Shown here piece by piece: positions 42,815 to 51,812 of a stretch of DNA of 64,000 bases. The notes beneath the pieces are model-generated. The model ran no database searches. It had not been told where the DNA came from and was given only the letters and a program-made list of their open reading frames with translations. A program made the translations under genes and the position numbers. Within the stretch, counting starts at the first letter, position 1. Every line of letters starts with the position of its first letter. The stretch spans positions 1 through 64,000 of the forward strand of contig NZ_QTPP01000024.1 in assembly GCF_003853415.1 (NCBI RefSeq). Direction: 5' to 3'. Source of the stretch: Burkholderia sp. Bp9142. GTDB lineage: Bacteria; Pseudomonadota; Gammaproteobacteria; Burkholderiales; Burkholderiaceae.

Positions 42815-43273
42815 TTACGCCGAGCGGGCCGCGTCGGCCCGCATGCGCAGGATCTTCGCGGCGTGTTCGTCCGCGTCGCGCTGTTCGCGCTTCACGGCAC
42901 GCTGCGCTTCCTGCGCGACGCCGCGCGCCTGCAGGATTTCGTATGAGCCGACGGTGCGTTTCTTCTGTTGCCAGTTCGGGCGCGCCTCGTCGATACGGAG
43001 TTCGGCCGCGGCAAGCACATTGCGCTGTTGCGCGATCGCCGCGTCGAGCGTATCGATGAACGCCTGGAAATTGCGCCAGTTGCCGGCCGGCATCCCGTGC
43101 TGCGCGGATTGCGCGAAGCGCGCATGGTATTCGTCGCGATAGCGCAGCAGCGCATCGAGCTGTTCGGCGGCCGCGCTGCGGTCGCGCTGCGCGGTGCCGA
43201 GCTGCTTCGCGGCGGTGTCGAGATCTTCCTGCGCGCGGTCGAGCAGCAGTTGAAGGGGAAAGCCGGGTGCCAT
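42815..43273 (-). CDS. fliJ: Flagellar export protein FliJ
   Basis: 152-residue coiled-coil stalk of the flagellar export ATPase. Heptad-like helices run through most of the chain (LLLDRAQEDLDTAAKQLGTA, RAVKREQRDADEHAAKIL). Lies 5 bp after fliI and before fliK, the standard order. Confidence 0.9.
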   Translation of the reverse strand: MAPGFPLQLLLDRAQEDLDTAAKQLGTAQRDRSAAAEQLDALLRYRDEYHARFAQSAQHGMPAGNWRNFQAFIDTLDAAIAQQRNVLAAAELRIDEARPNWQQKKRTVGSYEILQARGVAQEAQRAVKREQRDADEHAAKILRMRADAARSA

Positions 43274-43278
43274 CGGGA

Positions 43279-44832
43279 TCAGCCTCCGTGTACGTCGAAC
43301 AGCGCATCGAGCGCAGTGAGGCTCGACACGAACGGCGCGCATTCGCGAAAGCCCTGCTGCAGGAACGATTCGATGCGCGGATAGAGCGCGATGGCGCGGT
43401 CGAGCTGCGCGTCGCGGCCCGGTGCATAGGCGCCGACCGCGATCAGGTCGCGATTGCGCTGGTAGCGCGACAGCATCTGCTTGAACTGCCGCACGCGGTC
43501 GAGATGCGGTTCGTCGATCAGCGCGGTCATCGCGCGGCTGATCGACGCCTCGATGTCGATCGCCGGATAGTGGCCGGCCTCGGCGAGCGCGCGCGACAGC
43601 ACGATGTGGCCGTCGAGGATCGCGCGCGCCGAGTCGGCGATCGGGTCCTGCTGGTCGTCGCCTTCGGTCAGCACCGTGTAGAACGCGGTGATCGAGCCGC
43701 CGCCTTCGGGCCCGTTGCCGGTGCGCTCGACGAGCGCCGGCAGCTTCGCGAACACCGACGGCGGATAGCCCTTGGTCGCGGGCGGCTCGCCGATCGCGAG
43801 CGCGATCTCGCGCTGCGCCATCGCGTAGCGCGTCAGCGAATCCATCAGCAGCAGCACGTGCTTGCCCTGGTCGCGGAAATACTCGGCGAGCGACGTCGCG
43901 TAGGCCGCGCCCTGCATCCGCAGCAGCGGCGAGACGTCCGCCGGCGCCGCGACGACGACCGAGCGCGCGAGCCCGTCCTCGCCGAGGATCTGTTCGATGA
44001 ATTCCTTCACTTCGCGGCCGCGTTCGCCGATCAGCCCGATCACGATCACTTCCGCGCTCGTGTAGCGCGCCATCGTGCCGAGCAGCACCGACTTGCCGAC
44101 GCCGGAGCCGGCGAACAGGCCCATCCGTTGCCCACGGCCGACGGTGAGCAGCGCGTTGATCGCGCGCACGCCGACGTCGAGCACGTGGTGGATCGGCTCG
44201 CGATCGAGCGGGTTGATCGACGGCGCCGACAGCGGTGCGTCGAGTTTCGACGCGAGCGGGCCCAGACCGTCGAGCGGGCGGCCCGACGCATCGACGACGC
44301 GCCCGAGCATTTCCCAGCCGACCGGCAGCCGCTTCGCGCCGGCGAGCGGATCGGCGACGGGCGCGGCCTCCAGCGGCCACACGCGCGCGCCGGGCAGCAC
44401 GCCTGCGACGTCGGTGGTCGGCATCAGGAACAGGCGGTCGCCGGAGAACCCGACGACTTCCGCTTGCGCGTGCGGCAGCGTGCTGCCGGGCGGCAGTTCG
44501 ATCGTGCATTCCGCGCCGACCGACAGGCGCAGCCCGATCGCCTCGAGCACGAGGCCCGCGGCGCGCGTGAGACGCCCGCACGGGCGCAGCGGCAGCGCGT
44601 GGTGGCTGCGTGTCGAGAGACCGTTCAGGTGCGTGCGCCAGTGCGCGAGATGCGGATTGTGCGGTGCACGCGGCGCGTCGTCTGAAGCGTGTGCCGCGTG
44701 CGGATCGGCGCCGTGCGCGGGGTCATGCGCTGTGTCATGCGCGTGGTCGGGGCCGAACGACGCGAGCGCGAGTTCGCGCTCGAGCGGCGTCATTCCGTCG
44801 TACAGGATCGATTCGAGCGTGGGCGTCACCAT
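43279..44832 (-). CDS. fliI: Flagellum-specific ATPase FliI
   Basis: 517-residue ATPase driving flagellar protein export. Walker A GLFAGSGVGKSVLL, Walker B VLLLMDSLTRYAMAQREIAL and the GYPPSVFAKLPALVERTG segment are diagnostic. The N-terminus is longer than in E. coli, with a His/Asp/Ala-rich insert at about 25-60 (PDHAHDTAHDPAHGADPHAA). The start overlaps fliH by 7 bp. Confidence 0.96.
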   Translation of the reverse strand: MVTPTLESILYDGMTPLERELALASFGPDHAHDTAHDPAHGADPHAAHASDDAPRAPHNPHLAHWRTHLNGLSTRSHHALPLRPCGRLTRAAGLVLEAIGLRLSVGAECTIELPPGSTLPHAQAEVVGFSGDRLFLMPTTDVAGVLPGARVWPLEAAPVADPLAGAKRLPVGWEMLGRVVDASGRPLDGLGPLASKLDAPLSAPSINPLDREPIHHVLDVGVRAINALLTVGRGQRMGLFAGSGVGKSVLLGTMARYTSAEVIVIGLIGERGREVKEFIEQILGEDGLARSVVVAAPADVSPLLRMQGAAYATSLAEYFRDQGKHVLLLMDSLTRYAMAQREIALAIGEPPATKGYPPSVFAKLPALVERTGNGPEGGGSITAFYTVLTEGDDQQDPIADSARAILDGHIVLSRALAEAGHYPAIDIEASISRAMTALIDEPHLDRVRQFKQMLSRYQRNRDLIAVGAYAPGRDAQLDRAIALYPRIESFLQQGFRECAPFVSSLTALDALFDVHGG

Positions 44833-45509
44833 GCGCTCACCTTGCCGATCGCGGCGGCGACGCGCTGCCAGCGGGTGGGCAGCGTCGCATCGACCTCGCC
44901 CGTCGCGGCGTGCGCGCGGCAGCCGCCGCGCTCGATCGACGCGTCCGTGCGCACGTTCCAGCCGAGCGTATCGAGATCGTCCTGCAGATAGGCTTCGACG
45001 ACGGGCAGGTCAGCCGGATTCACCGCCAGATGCGGCGCGCCGGACAACGCGGGTTCGGCGGCGAGCACGTCGCGCACGGCCGCGACGAGCGCGGCGGGAT
45101 CGTGCTTCACGTGCTGGCGCACGACCTGCTGCGCGATGTCGAGCGCGAGCTGCGCGAGATCGGACGCGAGATCGTGCTCGACGCCCGACACGGCTTCGCG
45201 GAACGATGCGGCGAGCGCCGCGAGCTGCGCGGCCTGTTCGCGGGCTTCGGCCCGGCCGGCCTCGAAGCCCTGCTCGCGGCCCTGGTCGAACCCGGCCTGG
45301 TAACCCAGCGCCTGGCCTTCGACGTGGCCGGCCGCATGGCCTTCGGCATGCGCGGCGTCGCGCACGCGCTGCAGTTCCTCGGCGAGTGCGGCGGCGGCCG
45401 CTGCCGCGTCGTCGGGCGGCGGCGGGGGCGGCGGCGGATCGAACGACGCCATCTCCCACCGCTGGTACGCGGTGAGGGTGCCGACGCGCTCGCGCGGGGA
45501 ATCAGACAT
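44826..45509 (-). CDS. fliH: Flagellar assembly protein FliH
   Basis: 227-residue regulator that holds FliI at the export gate. The glycine/alanine repeats of FliH are seen as GHAAGHVEGQALGYQAGFDQ and REQGFEAGRAEAREQ (about 60-100). The C-terminal domain has DIAQQVVRQHVKHDPAALVA and VNPADLPVVEAYL. A run of eight prolines near residue 30 follows SFD. Overlaps fliG by 8 bp. Confidence 0.92.
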   Translation of the reverse strand: MSDSPRERVGTLTAYQRWEMASFDPPPPPPPPDDAAAAAAALAEELQRVRDAAHAEGHAAGHVEGQALGYQAGFDQGREQGFEAGRAEAREQAAQLAALAASFREAVSGVEHDLASDLAQLALDIAQQVVRQHVKHDPAALVAAVRDVLAAEPALSGAPHLAVNPADLPVVEAYLQDDLDTLGWNVRTDASIERGGCRAHAATGEVDATLPTRWQRVAAAIGKVSAW

Positions 45510-46497
45510 ATGCGTCTTCCGCCTTGCCGCCGATCACGATCTGGCCGCTTTCGGCGAGGTTGCGCACGATCTGCAGGATGCGGCGCTGCTGCGTCTCGAC
45601 CTCGGACACGCGCACCGGCCCGCGCGCGTCGAGATCCTCGGCGAGCAGCTCGGCCGCGCGTTGCGACATGTTCGCGAGGAACTTCTGGCGCAGCGCGGGC
45701 GGCGCGCCCTTCAGCGCGATGATCAGCGTTTCCGACTCGACTTCCTTCAGCACCATCTGGATCGCGCGATCCTCGAGGTCGAGCAGGTTCTCGAACACGA
45801 ACATCTGGTCGACGATCTTCTGCGCGAGGTCGGCGTCGTACTGGCGCACGCTTTCGAGCACGCCTTCCTCATGATTGCTCGTCATGAAGTTGAGGATCTC
45901 GGCCGCGGTGCGGATGCCGCCCATCGGGCTGCGCTTCAGGTTGTCGCTGCCGGACAGCAGGCCGGTCAGCACGTCGTCGAGCTCGCGCAGCGCGGCCGGC
46001 TGGATGCCGTCGAGCGTCGCGATCCGCAGCAGCACGTCGTTGCGCAGCCGCTCGGTGAAGCACGACGCGATTTCGGATGCCTGGTCGCGGTCGAGGTGCA
46101 CGAGGATCGTCGCGATGATCTGCGGATGCTCGTTCTTGATCAGTTCGGCGACGGCGCCCGAGTCCATCCACTTCAGGCCCTCGATGCCGCTCGTGTCGCT
46201 GCCCTGCAGGATCCGGTCGATCAGCACGCCGGCCTTGTCCTCGCCGAGCGCCTTGGTCAGCACCGAGCGGATGTACTCGCTCGAATCGAGCGACAGCGCG
46301 GTGTGCTGCTCGGCTTCCTTCGCGAACTCCTGCAGCACGTCCTCGACCTGCTCGCGCGTGACGTTCTTCAGCGCGGCCATCGCAGCGCCGATCTTCTGCA
46401 CCTCGCGCGGCGCGAGGAACTTGAATACTTCAGCGGCCTCTTCCTCGCCGATCGACATCAGCAGCAGCGCGCTCTTGGTCAGGCCTTCAGCGTTCAT
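45502..46497 (-). CDS. fliG: Flagellar motor switch protein FliG
   Basis: 331-residue rotor protein that couples stator force to rotation. The EHPQ motif (IKNEHPQIIATILVHLD), the armadillo domains and the torque-generating C-terminal helix (GAPPALRQKFLANMSQRA) are clear. The stop lies inside the fliH start (8-bp overlap), and the start inside the fliF end (11 bp), implying coupled translation. Confidence 0.97.
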   Translation of the reverse strand: MNAEGLTKSALLLMSIGEEEAAEVFKFLAPREVQKIGAAMAALKNVTREQVEDVLQEFAKEAEQHTALSLDSSEYIRSVLTKALGEDKAGVLIDRILQGSDTSGIEGLKWMDSGAVAELIKNEHPQIIATILVHLDRDQASEIASCFTERLRNDVLLRIATLDGIQPAALRELDDVLTGLLSGSDNLKRSPMGGIRTAAEILNFMTSNHEEGVLESVRQYDADLAQKIVDQMFVFENLLDLEDRAIQMVLKEVESETLIIALKGAPPALRQKFLANMSQRAAELLAEDLDARGPVRVSEVETQQRRILQIVRNLAESGQIVIGGKAEDAYV

Positions 46498-48250
46498 CGG
46501 ACACCCAGTTCTTCACGACGGTGGCGACGATCTTCGGATCCTGGCGGGCGATCGTGCGCGCGTAGTCGAGGTTGCGTTCGTAGCGGTTCTTTTCGTTCTC
46601 GAAGCCGAGCAGCAGCGGATCGGGCTCGTCGGCCTTGTCCGGCGCGGGCAGGCCGTCGAGCGCGACGGCATCCTCCGGCGCCGCGAGCGCCGGTGCGACC
46701 GGCTCGGGCGGCGGGAACGCGCGGCGCATCGCCGGGCGCACGAACATGAAATAGAGCGCCGCCGCGGCCGCCGCGATGCCGAGCCACTTCGCGGCTTCCT
46801 TCGCCATCGCGATCATGTCCGGCTGGCGCCACCACGGCAGGTCGGCGTACGGGTCGCTGACGGTCGAGAACGCGCTGTTCACGACGTTGACCGAGTCGCC
46901 GCGCTTCTCGTCGTAGCCCATCGCGTCCTTCACGAGCTGCTCGATCTGCGCGAGCTTGGCGGGCGGCAGCGGCTGCATCGTCACTTTGCCCTTCGCGTCG
47001 GCGACCGGCTGGTAGTTGACGACGACGGCGACCGACAGCCGCTTCACGTTGCCCATCGGCTGCTCGACGTGGCGGATCGTCTTGTCGAGTTCGTAGTTGG
47101 TCGTCTGGTCCTTGCGGTCGCTGACGGGCGTCGACTGCGGCCCGTTCTGGCCGTTGCCGGCGACGATCGGCGCGGACGCCGGCTGCGGCGGCGTGTTCGA
47201 CAGCGCGCCCGGCACGCCCGATGCGCCGCCCTGCGCGAGTTCGGTCGCGCTGCTGGTCTGCTGGCTGCGGATCGCGGCCTGCTGCGGCGTGGCGTTCGGG
47301 CCGTAGCTTTCCGAGGTCTGTTCGAGCTTCGAGAAATCGATGTCCGCACTGACCTGCGAGCGCGCGTTGCCGGTGCCGAAGATCGGCGCGAGGATCGCGT
47401 CGATGCGCTTCTGCGTGTTGCGCTCGACCTGCTGCACGTATTTCAGCTGGCTCGCGTCGAGGCCGGAGGCCGAAGCGGACTGCGTCAGCAGGTTGCCGTC
47501 CTGGTCGACGATCGTCACGTTCTTCGCGGGCATGTCGGGCACGCCGGACGACACCATCCGCGTGATGGCCTGCACCTGGCCCTCGTCGAGCACGCGGCCC
47601 GGGTAGAGGTCGACGAACACCGACGCGCTCGGCGCTTCCTTGTCGCGCACGAATACCGACGGCTTCGGGATCGCGAGATGCACGCGCGCGCCGCGCACCG
47701 CGTTGATCGATTCGATCGTGCGCTGCAGCTCGCCTTCGAGCGCGCGCTGGTAGTTCACCTGCTCGGCGAACTGGCTGATGCCGAATTTCTGGTTGTCCAT
47801 CAGCTCGAAGCCGACCGAGCCGCCCTTGGGCAGGCCCATCGCGGCGAGCTTCAGGCGCGTTTCATGCACCTGGTTCGACGGCACGAGGATCGCGCCGCCG
47901 GCGTCGGCGAACTTGTAGGGAACGTTTGCCTGCTGGAGCGCGGCGATGATCGCGCCGCCGTCGCGGTCCGACAGGTTGCTGTACAGCACGCGATAGTCGG
48001 GCGCGCGGCTCCACAGCACGAGCGCGGTGAGCGCGGCGATCGCGAGGGCGACGGCGATCACGAACGGCAGCTTCGGGTTGCCCTTCATCCGCGAGATGCC
48101 GGGGATGCGTTCCGCGAAGCCGCCGAACCCGAAGTCCGCGCCGGCGCCGCCTGCTCCCGGCAACGCGGCGGCCACGGTGGCGCCTGGCACCGGGCTGGCG
48201 AGGCCCGTGCGGGCGTCGGGGTTGATCAGCGAGTTGGCCTGCGAATCCAT
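46487..48250 (-). CDS. fliF: Flagellar MS-ring protein FliF
   Basis: 587-residue MS-ring subunit with a first helix near 57-77 (PFVIAVALAIAALTALVLW) and a second near 490-506 (WLGIAAAAAALYFMF). Between them are the ring-building motifs, including YQRALEGELQRTIESI, ARVHLAIPKPSVFVRDKE, ASVFVDLYPGR and a proline-rich loop. The C-terminal tail binds FliG. First gene of the leftward operon; a minus-strand GATAAT lies at 48319-48324. Confidence 0.96.
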   Translation of the reverse strand: MDSQANSLINPDARTGLASPVPGATVAAALPGAGGAGADFGFGGFAERIPGISRMKGNPKLPFVIAVALAIAALTALVLWSRAPDYRVLYSNLSDRDGGAIIAALQQANVPYKFADAGGAILVPSNQVHETRLKLAAMGLPKGGSVGFELMDNQKFGISQFAEQVNYQRALEGELQRTIESINAVRGARVHLAIPKPSVFVRDKEAPSASVFVDLYPGRVLDEGQVQAITRMVSSGVPDMPAKNVTIVDQDGNLLTQSASASGLDASQLKYVQQVERNTQKRIDAILAPIFGTGNARSQVSADIDFSKLEQTSESYGPNATPQQAAIRSQQTSSATELAQGGASGVPGALSNTPPQPASAPIVAGNGQNGPQSTPVSDRKDQTTNYELDKTIRHVEQPMGNVKRLSVAVVVNYQPVADAKGKVTMQPLPPAKLAQIEQLVKDAMGYDEKRGDSVNVVNSAFSTVSDPYADLPWWRQPDMIAMAKEAAKWLGIAAAAAALYFMFVRPAMRRAFPPPEPVAPALAAPEDAVALDGLPAPDKADEPDPLLLGFENEKNRYERNLDYARTIARQDPKIVATVVKNWVSDER

Positions 48251-48499
48251 GCGTGGAATTTCTCCGGAGCGGGACGACTGAGCCGCTCGGACGAGCGGAC
48301 GGACAATGACACGATGCGATTATCGGGACCCGGGCGCGACTCCGATCGACCGAAAAGAGCGGGGTTTCCCCCGTACTTTCGCGGCTTTGGCGCGCGCCGC
48401 GCTGCTATCCTTTTTCGCGATCCGGCATGGTGCGCGTGGTGCGGCGCCGGCGGAAACGCCCGGTCGGTCCGGGTTTCTTCTCTTATGTCTGGGGACAGC

Positions 48500-48844
48500 A
48501 TGGCTGCCAACGTCAGCGGAATCGGTTCGGTGTTGCAACAGATGCAGGCGATGGCCGCGCAGGCGGGCGGCGGCGTCGCGAGCCCGACGGCGGCGCTCGC
48601 CGGCTCGGGCGCCGCGACGGCCGGCACGTTCGCGAGCGCGATGAAGGCGTCGCTCGACAAGATCAGCGGCGACCAGCAGCACGCGCTCGGCGAGGCGCAC
48701 GCGTTCGAGGTCGGCGCGGCGAACGTGTCGCTGAACGACGTGATGGTCGACATGCAGAAGGCCAACATCGGCTTCCAGTTCGGGCTCCAGGTCCGCAACA
48801 AGCTGGTGAGCGCGTACAACGACATCATGCAGATGTCGGTGTGA
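48500..48844 (+). CDS. fliE: Flagellar hook-basal body complex protein FliE
   Basis: 114-residue rod/MS-ring junction protein. C-terminal signature LNDVMVDMQKANIGFQ and VRNKLVSAYNDIMQMSV. The ATG at 48500 with GGGGACA ahead is preferred; an ATG at 48485 would add five residues. Divergent from fliF; the 249 bp between hold both promoters, but I cannot assign them with confidence. Confidence 0.93.
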   Translation: MAANVSGIGSVLQQMQAMAAQAGGGVASPTAALAGSGAATAGTFASAMKASLDKISGDQQHALGEAHAFEVGAANVSLNDVMVDMQKANIGFQFGLQVRNKLVSAYNDIMQMSV

Positions 48845-48921
48845 TGCGACGGCCACCCGGCGACGGGCATCCGGGGCCGCCCACCCCCGGAGCGGCCGGC
48901 CGGGCCGGCGGCCCGCGCGCC

Positions 48922-48948
48922 TAAAGCTTTTCAATTCCCTTCCGATAA
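48922..48948 (+). promoter_or_regulatory. Sigma-28 (FliA) promoter for fliS operon
   Basis: TAAAGCTT (48922-48929), an 11-bp spacer, then TCCGATAA (48941-48948). This matches the flagellar sigma-28 consensus TAAAGTTT-N11-GCCGATAA at 14 of 16 bases with the exact spacing. It lies 75 bp before fliS. Confidence 0.85.
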
Positions 48949-49022
48949 CTGCGGTACAAGGCCGCGTCGTGCAATGCAGGGCGGCGGCTTCCGCATAGCC
49001 AACGCATCACAAGGAGAAGCGC

Positions 49023-49457
49023 ATGTTTTCCCCAGGACACGCTGGAGCCAGTGCGTACGCGCGTGTCGGCGTCGAGACGGGGGTGATGGGCGCCTCCCCC
49101 CACCGGCTGATCGCGATGCTGTACCAGGGCGCGCGGCAGGCCATCGCGCTCGCACGCATGCATCTGCAGCAGGGCAACGTGCCCGCACGCGGCGAAGCGA
49201 TCGGCAAGGCGATCGGGATCGTCGAGAGCGGTCTGCAGGCGGCGCTGAACCGCGACGCGGGCGGCGAGATCGCCGGGCGCCTCGACGCGCTGTACGCGTA
49301 TATCGTCCGGCGCCTGCTCGAAGCCAACGTGCACGCGAGCGACGCGATGCTGGTCGAGGTCGACGGACTGCTCGCGACGCTCGAGGAAGCGTGGACGGGC
49401 ATCGCCCCCGAAGTCGCGCGGATGGCCGCGCAACAGGCGGTGGACGCGGCACGATGA
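49023..49457 (+). CDS. fliS: Flagellar secretion chaperone FliS
   Basis: 144-residue chaperone that holds flagellin before export. ASPHRLIAMLYQGARQAIALA is the family signature, followed by the helical bundle with GLQAALNRDAGGEIAGRLDALYAYI. AAGGAGAA precedes the ATG. Driven by the sigma-28 promoter; its stop overlaps the fliT start (ATGA). Confidence 0.94.
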   Translation: MFSPGHAGASAYARVGVETGVMGASPHRLIAMLYQGARQAIALARMHLQQGNVPARGEAIGKAIGIVESGLQAALNRDAGGEIAGRLDALYAYIVRRLLEANVHASDAMLVEVDGLLATLEEAWTGIAPEVARMAAQQAVDAAR

Positions 49458-49786
49458 ATCTCAAGGCCGAATACTTCGCTCGCTACGAGGCGCTCGCGGC
49501 CGTGTCGGGCCGCATGCTGAGCGCGGCGCGCGGTGCCGACTGGAGCGCGCTGCCGGAGTTGCAGGCCGAATTCCTGCGGCTCGTCGACGGGCTGAAGGAG
49601 GCCGATCCGGGCGTCGCGCTCGACGAATCGGACCTCGGCCGCAAGCTGGCGCTGATCCGCCGCATCCTCGCCGACGACGCCGCGATCCGCGATCTCGCGA
49701 GCCCGGAAGTCGCGCGGCTGTCCGCGCTGTTCGAGGCGCGGCGCTCGACCAGGGTATTGACCGATCTCTACCGCGCTCGCGGATAG
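49454..49786 (+). CDS. fliT: Flagellar protein FliT
   Basis: 110-residue helical protein, the chaperone for the filament cap in enterobacteria. No strong motif; assigned from size, helical make-up (YEALAAVSGRMLSAARGADW) and the ATGA coupling to fliS. FliT-type proteins are very divergent, so the function is less sure than the place. Confidence 0.8.
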   Translation: MNLKAEYFARYEALAAVSGRMLSAARGADWSALPELQAEFLRLVDGLKEADPGVALDESDLGRKLALIRRILADDAAIRDLASPEVARLSALFEARRSTRVLTDLYRARG

Positions 49787-49861
49787 TGCCCGTTTGCCGG
49801 GGCCGCGGTTGCCGCGTCTCCGGCTTCGCAACGATGTGGCTGAGGTGAGCAGGCTCCGATC

Positions 49862-51229
49862 ATGACCGGTATCGACTCCGTTGCGGCCGCCCTGCTGGCG
49901 AGCCGCCTCGACAGCCTGCTGACCGGCACCGTGCCGGCGTCCGCCGGCGGCGGCGCGACCGCGCAGGTCGGCACGCCGGGCGCCGGCGCGTCAGCGCCGT
50001 CCTCGGCGGGCGCACCGCCGGCCGCGCCGCCGGCGTCCGCGCAGACCGCGCTGTCCGACGTCGCGCTCGTGCTCGACGCGATCTCGCGCACGGGCGGCGT
50101 CGCGACACCCGTGATCGCCGGGCGCACGCCGCTGCTGGCCGATCCTTCCGTGCTGCTGAGCGCGGCGGCCGTGCCGCCGGACGGGCGGCCGGCAGCCGGC
50201 CCGGCTGCGTCCGCGGCCGCTTCTTCCGCTGCATCGCCTGCTGCATCGCCCGCGTCCGACGTCGCGGCCGCGCGTGCTGCGGCGGACGCGCCGCCCGTCG
50301 CGGCGCTGCGCGCGGCGCTCGCGCAGGCCGTGAGCGAAAGCGGGCTCTTTTACGAATCCCATCTCGCGCAGTGGCTGGCCGGCCAGCGGCCGCTCGCCGC
50401 GCTGATGCGCGAACCGCAGGCGCGCCTCACGACCGCGCCGGTGCAGCCGGCCCCGGATGCCGCGCAGCACGATGCGCCCGATCTGCTCGACGAATTGCTC
50501 GCGCAGCGTCTGCCGTTGCCGGCGGCCGCGCCGCGACCCGCCGCGCAGCCAGGCGCACCGGTGCCGGGCGGTGCGGCCCCGCACGAGCTGGCACCGAGCG
50601 CGCAGGCGGCCGCCCGGCAAGGCACTGCGCCGGGGACGGCCGGAATGGCCGACCCGCTCGGCGGCCACCCCGACACGCGCTGGACGTCCGCGCGCGCCGA
50701 ACTGGCCGCCGCGTCGGCCGATCCGCAGGCGCAGGCATCGGCGCCCGTGCATCCGGCCGCCGTGCCGATCGTCCGGCAGCAGCTCGATGCACTCGCGACC
50801 GACCAGTTCCGCTGGACGGGCGAGGCATGGCCCGGCGCGCGGCTCGACTGGACGATCGAACCCGACGATCCGGGCGGCCCCGGGTCGCGCGGCGGCGGCG
50901 ACGCCGGTGACGGGATCGCATGGCGCACGCGCCTGACGCTGACGCTGCCGTCGCTCGGGACGGTCGACGCGGAACTGGTATTGAACGGCAAGCAGCTCGT
51001 CGCGCGGCTGCGCGCGAATTCGGCCGGCGCCGACCGGCTCACGCGGAACGAGGCCGCGCTGCGGCAGCGGTTCGAGGGATCCGGTCTGCAACTCGGCGGG
51101 CTGTCGATCCGCGCGGTCGGCGACGAACCGGACGGCTTCGACCCGCTCGTCGCGCAGGCCGCCGCTGCCGCGTATGCGCGCAGCGCGGCCGGCGGCACGC
51201 CGGGCGCCGACGACGAGGCGCCGCGATGA
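49862..51229 (+). CDS. Second FliK-like flagellar hook-length control protein
   Basis: 455 residues. The first two thirds are Ala/Pro-rich and disordered, including APPAAPPASAQTALSDVAL. The C-terminal domain (about 300-440) has the Flg_hook pattern: LTLTLPSLGTVDAELVLNGK, LVARLRANSAGA and LRQRFEGSGLQLGGLSIRAV. It is distinct from FliK at 41428-42783. Its stop overlaps the next start (ATGA), so it is coupled to the FlhB-like gene. Downstream of the sigma-28-driven fliST, it may be a second length or export-control factor. Confidence 0.8.
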   Translation: MTGIDSVAAALLASRLDSLLTGTVPASAGGGATAQVGTPGAGASAPSSAGAPPAAPPASAQTALSDVALVLDAISRTGGVATPVIAGRTPLLADPSVLLSAAAVPPDGRPAAGPAASAAASSAASPAASPASDVAAARAAADAPPVAALRAALAQAVSESGLFYESHLAQWLAGQRPLAALMREPQARLTTAPVQPAPDAAQHDAPDLLDELLAQRLPLPAAAPRPAAQPGAPVPGGAAPHELAPSAQAAARQGTAPGTAGMADPLGGHPDTRWTSARAELAAASADPQAQASAPVHPAAVPIVRQQLDALATDQFRWTGEAWPGARLDWTIEPDDPGGPGSRGGGDAGDGIAWRTRLTLTLPSLGTVDAELVLNGKQLVARLRANSAGADRLTRNEAALRQRFEGSGLQLGGLSIRAVGDEPDGFDPLVAQAAAAAYARSAAGGTPGADDEAPR

Positions 51230-51546
51230 GCATGACGTCCCGCAAGCGCGCGGCCGCGCTCGTCTACGATCCGAAAGGCGGCGATGCCGCGCCGCGCGTG
51301 GTCGCGAAGGGATATGGCCTGCTCGCCGAGATGATCGTCGCCCGTGCGCGCGACGCGGGGCTGTACGTGCATACCGCGCCGGAGATGGTGTCGCTGCTGA
51401 TGCAGGTCGACCTCGACGACCGGATTCCGCCGCAGCTTTACCAGGCCGTCGCGGATCTGCTCGCGTGGCTGTACGCACTCGATCGCACCGAGCCCGAGCC
51501 GGGCGGCGCCGCGCCGCGCTTTCCGCTGCCGCCGCTGCGCCGCTGA
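51226..51546 (+). CDS. fhlB: FlhB C-terminal domain-like protein (FhlB)
   Basis: 106-residue cytoplasmic homologue of the FlhB/YscU switch domain. AAALVYDPKGGDAAPRVVAK and IVARARDAGLYVHTAPEMV and VDLDDRIPPQLYQAVADLLA align with FlhB_C. It has no transmembrane part and no NPTH autocleavage motif. Coupled to the FliK-like gene by an ATGA overlap. Such proteins can replace the cleaved FlhB domain in controlling export specificity in other species; here untested. Confidence 0.88.
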   Translation: MSMTSRKRAAALVYDPKGGDAAPRVVAKGYGLLAEMIVARARDAGLYVHTAPEMVSLLMQVDLDDRIPPQLYQAVADLLAWLYALDRTEPEPGGAAPRFPLPPLRR

Positions 51547-51723
51547 GTACACGGCGGCCCGGTTTCTTGCGAAATGCTGTCCCTGTCTTTCGTCATCATT
51601 TCGTCGGCATTTTTCTTCTATTGACCGGGATCGGTGCGCAATCCGCGCGCTTTATCGGCTATCGCGGGAGTTTCGCGCTCGCCTGCCGTGCGCACGCGGA
51701 TTGAGCGGCCGCGTCATTTATGT

Positions 51724-51742
51724 AATGATATCCATTCTCATT
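51724..51742 (+). promoter_or_regulatory. Fur-box-like site upstream of the PepSY gene
   Basis: AATGATATCCATTCTCATT, 19 bases, resembles betaproteobacterial Fur boxes (ATTGATAACGATTCTCATT type). It overlaps a possible -10 (TAATGA, 51723-51728) with TTGAGC 16 bp upstream (51701-51706). The next gene encodes a PepSY-type membrane protein, a class often tied to iron uptake. Confidence 0.65.
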
Positions 51743-51812
51743 TTCATGCTATCCCGGGCGGCGCACGTTTTCCGTGCGCCGCCCGTTGCTTTGAACGAAT
51801 GGACATTCTCGC

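Noticed and set aside
48427..48441. Sigma-54-like element (TGG-N10-GC type) ahead of fliE
   Set aside because: TGGTGCGCGTGGTGC matches only 8 of 11 consensus bases in GC-rich DNA, and Burkholderia flagellar genes are generally under FlhDC and sigma-28 rather than sigma-54.
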